Assembly (NCBI GenBank): GCA_035048485.1
Contig: CM068584.1
Span: forward strand, 57,723,739 to 57,787,738
Length of the DNA stretch: 64,000 nt
Direction: 5' to 3'
Source: Pteria penguin
Lineage: Eukaryota > Mollusca > Bivalvia > Pterioida > Pteriidae
Part shown: in pieces, positions 56,058 through 64,000 of the stretch
How the letters are laid out: every line of letters begins with the position of its first letter
Position numbering within the stretch: the first letter of the stretch is position 1
Program-made: the position numbers and the translations under genes
Notes under the pieces: generated by a model
What the model was told of the DNA's origin: nothing
Seen by the model: only the letters and a program-made list of their open reading frames with translations
Databases searched by the model: none

Positions 56058-56600
56058 AATGGATAAACATCATTTTCAGTGTAAAGATTGTCATCGGATA
56101 ATATAAAAGACGATCGGAATTAAACAGAAATCGTCGCTCTAGAAATCAACGTTTTATTTGTGACCACTGTCACAAAATTTTTAATAGGACAGACAGTTTA
56201 AAAACTCACCTAAGGAGAGTTCATGATCAGGCTTCAACGTCGAGAGATCAAACAGGAGGTAATGTATCCTTGGATGATCAGCTTAATCGGGTACAGGATG
56301 AAGGTGAACTTGTATATTCTAGGACAAACGAAAGGGAAACTGAGCAGTCATTAAACGGTTCTGCTGTAATCGTTAAGTAACATCCTTTTACATCAGAACG
56401 TTTTGATTTGCTGGTATTTTTATCAAACATTTCGGAACAAATTGTTCATGTTTAAACTACTTCTACAAAGGAACGAAGAGGTATGAAATGGTACTTAAAC
56501 GCTAGGGTTCAATTCAATAGGGAAAGGGGGGATATAGAAACAGCAATACAGCATTCAGGTAGCACTGCATCAAAAATGGCATTTAATACAAAATTATTTG
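56058..56600 (+). pseudogene. C2H2 zinc-finger ORF and following fragment
   Basis: MDKHHFQCKDCHRII opens the frame; after a shift it gives FICDHCHKIFNRTDSLKTHL (C-x2-C ... H) and a polar tail. Following frames give PFTSERFDLLVFLSNISEQI and RRGMKWYLNARVQFNRERGD. The last segment is the point where homology to the block ends (about 56590). It may be the N-terminal region of a larger protein that is lost. Confidence 0.45.
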
Positions 56601-56775
56601 TCAATTTTTGTCCAATTAAACTTCTAGTTTACAAGTATAATTTGCATTTAATTTGTTTTTATACTTGTAATTTACTTGGAATATAATAGACGTATAATCC
56701 TTGTGTAAACTCCCAAATTTAATTTGGGTTTAAGTGCTAAATTTTACTCCTGTTTTACTTAACATATAATGCAGG

Positions 56776-57030
56776 ATTATAGTTCATTATACTTGAAGTT
56801 GCGAGATAAATTCCTTCATTCTACTCCATTAAACTTCACATTTAATGCAATTTATAGTTCATTATACTTGAAGCTGCAAGATAAATCCCTTCATTCAACT
56901 CCATTAAACTTCACATTCAATGCAATTTATACTTCATTATACTTGAAGTTGCAAGATAAATCCCTTCATTCTACTCCATTAAACTTCATATTTAATGCAA
57001 TTTATACTGTATTATGCTTAAAGTTGCGAT
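56776..57030 (+). repeat. 75-bp tandem repeat, about 3.3 copies
   Basis: Unit AGTTCATTATACTTGAAGTT + GCAAGATAAATCCCTTCATT + CTACTCCATTAAACTTCACA + TTTAATGCAATTTAT. Starts at 56781, 56856, 56931 and 57006, exactly 75 bp apart. A frame stays open across it (25-residue period, SLYLKLQDKSLHSTPLNFTF) only because 75 is divisible by 3. Confidence 0.93.
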
Positions 57031-57237
57031 TAAAGACAAACTTGAGCTAAAATTCTTAAAGATCACTTGACTTTAAGATACTGTTTTATTTTCAATGAAA
57101 ATGTACCAGTACATCATCCTTGTAACTTTTGTTTGACACAATACTGGGAATTCAACATTTGATTTACTTTTTTCTTTTCTATATAATATGTCCCAATTGT
57201 TCAGATATCCCATTCGTAAAGATGTATAAAATAATAT

Positions 57238-57248
<11 letters not shown>

Positions 57249-57328
<80 letters not shown>
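57249..57328. repeat. (AT)n microsatellite
   Basis: About 40 uninterrupted AT units followed by imperfect ones to about 57345. The IYIYIY open frames on both strands are artefacts. Confidence 0.95.
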
Positions 57329-57334
<6 letters not shown>

Positions 57335-57494
57335 TATACACACATTGTGTATCAATTAGGAAGAAGTTTGAATACAAAAGCAGTGTAAAACAATGTTTAA
57401 TTCAAAGAAAACAATTAAAATAGAGCATACTCAAACATTATACTAGTAAAACATGCATCATGACATTAAAAAAATGGTTTGATAAGAAATATGA

Positions 57495-57681
57495 TTGATT
57501 GATTGATTTTTGTTTGTCACACCACAAATATTTCATGGATATGATCACGGCATCTGCCTGATGTGGGGCATACAAATTTTGACTTTTGCAACGGACCCAC
57601 CCGAAGCAGTGAGGGATCTTTAACGTGCCATGCATACCACGACACGGGGCCTCGGTTTTTACTGTCTCATCCGAAAGACAG
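57495..57681 (-). mobile_element. SINE family B, copy 3, 5'-truncated with 14-bp target duplication
   Basis: The minus strand holds the body and the (ATCA)n tail but lacks the tRNA head. It is flanked by perfect direct repeats GATAAGAAATATGA at 57481-57494 and 57682-57695. This is textbook target-primed reverse transcription with premature stop. Confidence 0.93.
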
Positions 57682-57699
57682 GATAAGAAATATGAAAAT

Positions 57700-59149
57700 G
57701 TAATATAGTAGTAATTATAAAATAAAATAAGGAATCAAAATATAATAAAAAGACCTTGCCATTGATAAACATCAATAGAAACATATATGTGCAATGTAAA
57801 TCAAAAGCTATAAAACAAAATTATCAAGATCATGAAAGTAAAAAATAAAACATACAATGTAGTACATACTATCGAAATAATGAACATGTTGTAGAACAAA
57901 GTCATGTATTTCATATGCAATTAATCATAAGGTTAAAGTTTCAAACTAATACATGTAGATAAATGTTACAAGGTAAAACTTTATTGAGTTCAAACAGGAA
58001 GTATGACCCACCACAGCTGTGGGTAAGGTTCAAACTGTAGTGGATTTGGTTAAAATTGAGGATGAAGCCCCTACATCAAATATTTTTTAAAAACACATGT
58101 AACTTTTTTCAAAGTAAATCTGAACTAACGAGATGTGTTTGTGAAACACAAATGCCCCCGGTGTCACTAAAATTTAAATAGGGCAAATTTGAAAAACGAC
58201 AAAGAAACAAGTAAAAACAAATAGATATAATATACATGTAATCATACATTATGCAATGAGATACTAGGAAAAATGACTGGAGGCTTATATTATCACAACC
58301 AACAGGTAAAATGTGTACAACAATTAACTGTAAAACTTGTATGAATTAGGGATGATATAAAAAGAATAAACTCATAAAATAGTATCAATCATATCTGAGA
58401 ATATTTGTCCAGCACTAATATAACAACCCGTAAAATGTCAGTATTTCTGAGGACTAAAATCATGAGTATTAATATAAGGATAAATGTACATGTATATTGT
58501 TAAAATGATTCAAAACATCACTTTTTATGAAGTATGATTTGAGATGTCGACAAGAAAACCAAATTGAGATAATTATAACAAGGTGACTAGAAATTTAATA
58601 GTGCACAAATTATAACAAATATGAAAGGAGTCAAATGACTAGAAGCTACCGGTTTATCACTATGTGCATTACAACTAACAAATAAAATGTAAATAATTAA
58701 CTTATTAAGTATTCAACACTTGCAATGTAAGAGAACATATTCTCAACATTCATAGATTAAAAACAAATCAGTGTTTTGAAGAACAAAATTGTTTGTGGCA
58801 CTTCAAAGGCATTACCCAGTACCATGTTTTACCAAATACAAACCTGGATGATCAGTACATTGTAACTGATATTTACTTTGATCAGTGCCCTCTTGCATAT
58901 TATTACATGCTTACCAACAAAATTAAAACAAGAGACACCGCTATAGACAGTATGGCAGAAAGCAAAGCATATAGCATGAGTTTATAAAGAAATGTAAGAG
59001 TGATCTTTTCCAAAAACAGTTAATTTTCCCAATAATTTGCTTCAACCACAAACTTTAAACCAAATGTTGACGGACAGACAGACGGACATTGCCAATCTAA
59101 AGACCAGAATTGCTTTGCAATCAGGCCAAAAATAATTATTTATTGTCAG
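57700..59149. other. no gene; mollusc-type repeat start at 58130
   Basis: GATGTGTTTGTGAAACACAA at 58131 is repeated at 61606 (hairpin-forming GTGTTTGTGAAACAC). GACGGACAGACAGACGGACA lies at 59068. An open frame at 58793-58987 has no support. Confidence 0.5.
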
Positions 59150-61158
59150 AACATGAGGCCCAAGTGGGCCTATATCGCTCATCTGAGTACCTAGATGATC
59201 AGTCATGCATGAAGGAAGAATTCATTTATTTTTGCATTACTGTGACTAAGTCAACACAAATGTTGAAAATATGTCAAATTTTATTTCAGACTAGAAGAAA
59301 AAATAACACTTTTTTGCACATCCATTCAGGTGATGTTGATACTAAGCATTTGCTTTGTCTCTGCAAGATGTCATTCAGGGCAACAAGTTATTCATTTTCT
59401 TTAGGTGGGGCCTTTTGTTGACTGATTTCAAGTCTGGGTCATGAACAACAATTGTTTCAAATATTGTCCAGATCTAACTTAAAATTGCCTAATTTCATAT
59501 GCTGAGTGCTGAGAAACATCTAAAAACTTATTTAGATGTGTAAAGAAATGGAAAAAAAATTTTTGACCACAGCAATTACAAGTGGTATATGTACCATTGT
59601 GAGACCTACTTTTTAGACATGGTGGCATTATCTGTTAACCAATTTGGATGAAATTTACCTAATTGATAGAGGACCTTTAGTACTTCATGTATTTCATGTT
59701 TCATTAAAATCTTTCATGTGGTATAACTGCAGAAGTGAAAAATGTAATTGAATTGTTCCTATACACCCTCATTTGGAAGTCTTAAAAAATTCATAGAAAA
59801 TCAACAAATTGAGATATTGACAAAATTCTTTCAAAGTAACATTTCTTACCATAATTATAATCACAATAGTCCATAAGAAATCATCATTATCAATTACTAG
59901 GAAATATGACACTTTTCTGCATTGAAATCTCCAAGTCCAAAGAAATGTCGAAAAAAAAAATCCAAAATTTGATATCGGAAGGGAACCAAAATGACAATAC
60001 GTCTTTACTCATCCCTCTAGATCATTTCTATGCATTCTGTTTGTCTCTGTATACAGCCCATGTGAAAAAGAATATTGTTAAAGGGAACTATTTTGTGATC
60101 TACTTTTGACTATGGTGGCGCCACCTGTAAAGAGGTCTGGACGAACACAACAGAATTTAAAGAGGATCACAAGTGACTTATTTCTACCAAGATTTATTAA
60201 AATCCTTCAAACAGTTTTGTGGAAAAAGTTGAAAATGTGAAAAATGGCCACCACCCCCCCCCCCTTTTCTGGAAGTCTTAAACTTAAAATTGCCTAATTT
60301 CGTATGTTGAGTGTTGAGAAACATCTAAAAATTTATTTAGATGTGTAAAGAAATGAAAACAAATTTTTTGACCACAGTTGGATTTGAACTGCTACTCTCC
60401 ATATTTCAATCACCAAGTGGTACATGTACCATTGTGAGACCTACTTTTTAGACATGGTGGCATTATCTGTTAACCAATTTGGATGAAATTTACCAAATTG
60501 ATAGAGGACCTTTAGTGCTTCATGTATTCCATGTTTCATTAAAATCTTTCATGTGGTTTTGTAGAAAAAGTAGAAAATGTGAAAAATGGCCACCCCCCCC
60601 CCCCTTTTTTGGAAGTCTTAAAATATTCATAAAAAATCCAAAAATTGAGATAATGACAAAATTCTTTCACAATAATACTCCTTACCACAATTATGATCAA
60701 AATAGTCATTAAGAAATCATCGATATCAATTAACTGAAAAACATGACACTTTTTCTGCATTTAAATGACTAAGTCCAGAAACACTTCAAAAAAGCGTGAA
60801 TTTCTATTTGACGGATCTTAACCCCTAAAACAATTTTTAATAACCCATCTTTATAGATTGTTGAAATGCAATTAGTTTTGCCATTTATGTACTGGTACTG
60901 GAGGAGAAGATGTTTGAAGAGGGGTACAGTTTTGGGCACTTTTGGCCGCCCTGGATCCATTCCTGAGGGAATATGGATCCCGAACACAATTTTAGTAGGG
61001 GACCTTGAGTACATCATTTACACAAAGTTTGATCCAAATCTGCAATGTAGTTCCAGAGAAGAAGTCGAAAATGTGAAAAAGTTAACGACGGATGGACGGA
61101 CGACGACGGACGATGCACTATGACTATAGCTCACTTGAGCCTTTGGCTCAGGTGAGCT
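59150..61158 (+). repeat. ~2-kb non-coding repeat with internal duplication and terminal hairpin
   Basis: Starts ACATGAGGCCCAAGTGGGCC and ends in a hairpin (61128-61158). Bases 59476-59942 and 60281-60784 are diverged copies of one ~480-bp unit (CTTAAAATTGCCTAATTTC ... GACACTTTTTCTGCATT), offset by 805 bp. C-runs at 60253-60264 and 60593-60604 mark a shared junction. No coding content. Confidence 0.75.
61128..61158 (+). repeat. terminal hairpin of the 2-kb repeat
   Basis: AGCTCACTTGAGCC / TTT / GGCTCAGGTGAGCT: a 14-bp stem with one G.T pair and a 3-base loop, followed by an A-run. Confidence 0.85.
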
Positions 61159-61605
61159 AAAAAAAGGTGTTTCGTTTTTACCTCAAAGTATTGTTCTTTA
61201 TACATCTCAAAAGTCCTCCACAGGGAAGTAGTGTATAATCAAAAACAATAATTAACTCTATATTCACAAATGCTCAAATGTGAACAAGATAAAAAGTACA
61301 AAGAATATTTCCAAAAAATATTTCTAGCTAGGTGCAAACAAATGTAATTCATGGATAAAATATTATGGAGATGTTTAACCTTTTTAAAGATAAACAAATA
61401 CAATATAATGATCGAACAAAGAATGTTAATATTATATATTCATAATTACTTCGAATTCAAGGCAGGATCATGACATAAGAATAAGTAGATCAAGAACTGG
61501 ACGGTAAGTTTGAAATCTACGTAAGAAAGATATATACTCTTTGAATTTTGAATGATGAACAAAAATACATGAATACATCATTAATGAAAAGATTGAAAAA
61601 GAAAG

Positions 61606-61992
61606 ACGTGTTTGTGAAACACAAATGCCCTTGGTGGCACTAAAGTGCAAATAAGGTAAATTTTGAAATATAGGTCAAAGGTCATGGTGTCAAGGTCATT
61701 GATCCTGGTGTTATTTGAAAGGGTTTCATTATTTGAGTATGAATGCCAAATATGAAGTCTCTATGTCAAATGGTGCAAAATTTATTGCATTTTTAGTTTA
61801 AAAGTCAAGGTCACAAACCTTGGTCTCATTTGAATGGGTTTCATTAGTTAAATATGCATGTCAAATATGAAGTCTCTATGGCAAATAGTATTAACTTTAT
61901 TGTATTTTGTGAAAAGCAGGACACAATTACGGATGGAAAATCCAAACACTATATGGCCCCCCCCCCGGACCATTCAGACCGGTGGCATAAAA
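61606..61992 (+). repeat. interspersed repeat with GTGTTTGTGAAACAC start
   Basis: Starts GACGTGTTTGTGAAACACAA. It contains two ~125-bp internal copies of 'GTCAAGGTCA...GGTTTCATTA...TATGAAGTCTCTATG' (about 61660-61790 and 61800-61905) and ends after GGACCATTCAGACCGGTGG. Shares its start with 58131. Confidence 0.7.
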
Positions 61993-62612
61993 ATTAGAAA
62001 TGGACAAATGAGAACAGGGTACATTGATATAAATGTTTGTTTCTAAAGTTTATTACTGATCCAAACTGTCAAAAATTACAATTTTGATGATTTACTGGTT
62101 CAAAAATTTAAGCAGATTTCAGTTTCTAAAGGTATTAAAACCGCAAAATTTGACATTTAAGCATTCAAAGTTTACAATTAATAATGAGTTAAAACCATGT
62201 CAAAGTACTGAGAATTTGATTGTACATATTATGTGGTGTTTCTTTTTATTGTTAATCAGGAATGTAGTATTATCCACTTATGACGATTTATGACATGAAA
62301 TTTCACATTGATCATGGATTTTCATAAAATATTCCATTTGATACATGTTGGTATGAAAACAAACTGTTCAAAACTCAGATTATATAAAAAAAAAACTAGT
62401 TCAAACTCACTCACTAAAAATGCATTCAAGGCTAATACAGTTTGAACTAAATGCTGTCTTTACATACTAGTCAATTAATTCTCTGTCATTAAACACTATA
62501 AACAATTTACAAAATTTTAATACCCATTAGGAATTAACTTAGTCATCACAAAATAGATGATTGAATGCTCAGTTGTCAAATTTGAAATTTACTATTTATC
62601 TTGAACCAAAAC
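61993..62612. other. no gene seen; probable 3' flank of the minus-strand gene
   Basis: AT-rich. The 3' UTR and poly(A) signal of the gene ending at 62613 should lie here, but no single signal can be chosen with confidence. Confidence 0.4.
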
Positions 62613-62927
62613 TCATTCATTGCCAGGTTTGATTTTAGAGGGCTTTGGCCTGGATGATTGAATTTCACCAAGCACTTTCTTCATCATTTGCTGCTTTGAT
62701 CTACTGGATTGTGTCCTCTCAAACTTACTATCCAGTTCGTTCATGATCTTCCTGTAATCAGAAGACCTCCAAGGAAGAGGTTTAACTCTGAGGAATGTTT
62801 CATCCTCAGAATTAACTTCTTCCTCAGAGGACATATACATTATGTCCATAACATCTACTACTTGTTTTCTCTTTTCCGCATCCCACCCACTTATTTTGCC
62901 TATCATTGCTTTTCTCCAGGCTAATTT
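62613..62927 (-). CDS. terminal exon of an uncharacterised gene with PLPWRS module
   Basis: Minus-strand acceptor TATTTCAG, 315 bp, phase 0, stop TGA at 62613-62615. Encodes KLAWRKAMIGKISGWDAEKR, an acidic stretch MSSEEEVNSEDE, then the module PLPWRSSDYRKIMNELDSKF and a basic tail (QSSRSKQQMMKKVLGEIQSS). The 'SSEE...PLPWRS...LD-K' arrangement occurs in uncharacterised invertebrate proteins; role unknown. It joins exon 63091-63171 in phase without stops, so the gene looks intact here. The acidic serine linker loosely resembles that of the plus-strand gene at 2625. Confidence 0.65.
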   Translation of the reverse strand, partial: KLAWRKAMIGKISGWDAEKRKQVVDVMDIMYMSSEEEVNSEDETFLRVKPLPWRSSDYRKIMNELDSKFERTQSSRSKQQMMKKVLGEIQSSRPKPSKIKPGNE

Positions 62928-63090
62928 CTGAAATACATAATTTATATAAATATGTACTATTATAACACAAAGTTCATAAAACCTAATAGCTCTAACATGA
63001 ATAATAAATATTGGAAAACATGTACATGTATGCACATATACGGTACTTATTAGACTTCAAGCAATGTATTAACATGCACAACACACTTAC

Positions 63091-63171
63091 CCTCTTCCTC
63101 CTGCTATACAAAAGCATTTTGTTTTGCCCATTTTTTCCTTGTAATTCTTTTGCTGCACAGAGGCAAAGTAT
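63091..63171 (-). CDS. penultimate exon of the same gene
   Basis: Acceptor CATTTCCAG, donor AGG/GTAAGT, 81 bp, phase 0 at both ends. Encodes LCLCAAKELQGKNGQNKMLL then YSRRKR, leading directly into KLAWRK of the last exon. A helical, basic segment. Confidence 0.6.
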
Positions 63172-63489
63172 CTGGAAATGGCAGCTTATAAGAAAAAAAA
63201 TTCTGATTTTATTTCTTAAAATTGTGAAATTATTTTAATGACACTATCATATTACCGGTAGTTGTTTTTAATTCTAATGATATCAGGGCTCAAAATGTGC
63301 AGTTATCCAGGCATCAAAATCAACTCAAAACTAGTTAAGGCAACCTAAAATTTCAGCAAATATAATGGAAGTTGTCCTAATTTCCTTTAAACTGACAAAC
63401 AGAAATTATTGTGCATTTCAAGCACTGTGAAATTTTTCTTATTTCTTCAATGACAACTGAAGAGAAATAAATATTGAATCCCAACATAC

Positions 63490-63634
63490 CTTGAATAATT
63501 CCAAGTTGCACATCAGGATACAACCCCTTCACAAAAATGTTGATTTTGTTGGTTGTGTCTTTATTTTCTTCTGATGAACATAGATTATTAGGCACATCAT
63601 ATAAATGACAAGATTTTTCAACAACTAAACTTTT
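63490..63634 (-). CDS. probable upstream exon of the same gene
   Basis: Acceptor TTCTTTAG, donor CAAG/GTATGT on the minus strand. The only open frame reads KSLVVEKSCHLYDVPNNLCS ... INIFVKGLYPDVQLGIIQ. It ends in phase 1 whereas the next known exon begins in phase 0. Either a small exon lies between (63172-63489) or this exon belongs to another transcript. Confidence 0.4.
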
Positions 63635-64000
63635 CTAAAGAAAGCATACAAAATACAAAAACAATTTTTATCAAAAAGAAATCTTGATTAAAACACAATC
63701 ACTTATTAGTCATATCATCAAAATACATATATGTAATATTGAACAAATAACTGCTGATGATGAAAAAGAAACTTTTTATAAAGCATTTTCCTGACTTATT
63801 CTGGAATGAATTAAAATTTCAATCTATATAAAAATCACAATAAGTTATCTTAAGAAAAGATTTACTTTAATTTTTCATTGTCTTCAAATATTTCCAGGGT
63901 AAAGCTCCATCATCAAAATGACACACATGCAAAACATTAATCAATACAAAATCAATACATGTACATATACATGATGGGCTATAAGAATAAAAAATAATTG
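63635..64000. other. intron or upstream DNA, no further exon seen
   Basis: AT-rich sequence to the window edge. The 5' part of the minus-strand gene continues beyond the window. Confidence 0.4.

Larger units (their letters stand above)
52790..56600 (+). mobile_element. Polinton/Maverick-like (virus-related) remnant
   Basis: A 3.8-kb run of decayed plus-strand ORFs: integrase with a chromodomain-like end, then a set of ORFs whose order matches blocks annotated in animal genomes under the C. elegans locus names F54H12.3 (integrase) and F54H12.2. Such blocks are associated with Polinton/Maverick elements, large virus-like DNA transposons. No DNA polymerase B, packaging ATPase, protease or long terminal inverted repeat is seen. 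Stops and shifts occur in nearly every ORF. Confidence 0.6.

Noticed and set aside
57073..57359. IYIYIY open frames on both strands
   Set aside because: Product of the (AT)n microsatellite.
61128..61160. Helitron 3' end
   Set aside because: The hairpin runs into the CTAA instead of lying about ten bases before a CTRR terminus, and no TC 5' start or helicase is seen.

Overview
The window reads as nuclear DNA of a metazoan, most likely a bivalve mollusc. The base composition is AT-rich, coding pieces are short exons with GT/AG borders, and there are no operons or ribosome-binding sites. Interspersed repeats with 'AAGGTCA / TGACCTTGACC' words and CGTCGTCCG runs are typical of bivalve genomes, and tRNA-headed SINEs are present. 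No complete canonical housekeeping gene is visible; most recognisable coding sequence belongs to decayed mobile elements.

Layout. 0-5 kb: a broken endonuclease fragment, then the 3' end of a host-type gene (exons at 2625-2681 and 4666-4925, joined by an apparent GC-AG intron). 5-7 kb: a 61-bp tandem array with a higher-order structure. 8-16.3 kb: a dead DDE transposase (minus), a ~1.09-kb TIR element with palindromic subterminal motifs, twin 48-bp putative exons and a gypsy-like gag with its LTR. 17-19 kb: LTR/leader-like sequence present in two forms around a possible splice junction. 21-27 kb: a decayed repetitive ORF family and a dead gypsy-type pol/gag (minus). 28-36 kb: two SINE families (one pair inverted), a possible small two-exon gene and a P-element-like transposase remnant. 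36-40.7 kb: an OB-like exon, a LINE 5' remnant, a MULE transposase remnant and a LINE RT remnant.

40.7-44.06 kb: a gypsy-type LTR retrotransposon on the minus strand with two 251-bp LTRs and a tRNA-Ser-type primer-binding site; it lacks RNase H and integrase. 44.5-50.8 kb: the most unusual region. Two ~1.1-kb direct repeats flank a 4.2-kb interior carrying a plus-strand ORF family, a DDE_4-like transposase fragment, a multi-exon minus-strand SWIM/YqaJ-nuclease/PHD gene and a LINE 3' fragment. 51.7-52.8 kb: a second TIR element, inverted relative to the first. 52.8-56.6 kb: a decayed Polinton/Maverick-like, virus-related block (integrase, chromodomain-like tail, F54H12.2-like and smaller ORFs). 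56.8-62 kb: a 75-bp tandem repeat, an (AT)n run, a 5'-truncated SINE and long non-coding repeats. 62.6-63.6 kb: terminal exons of a minus-strand gene that looks intact in its last two exons.

The genes do not form a pathway. The window is best read as a layered transposon graveyard lying between the 3' ends of at least two host-type genes. All family calls are by eye; no database search was run.
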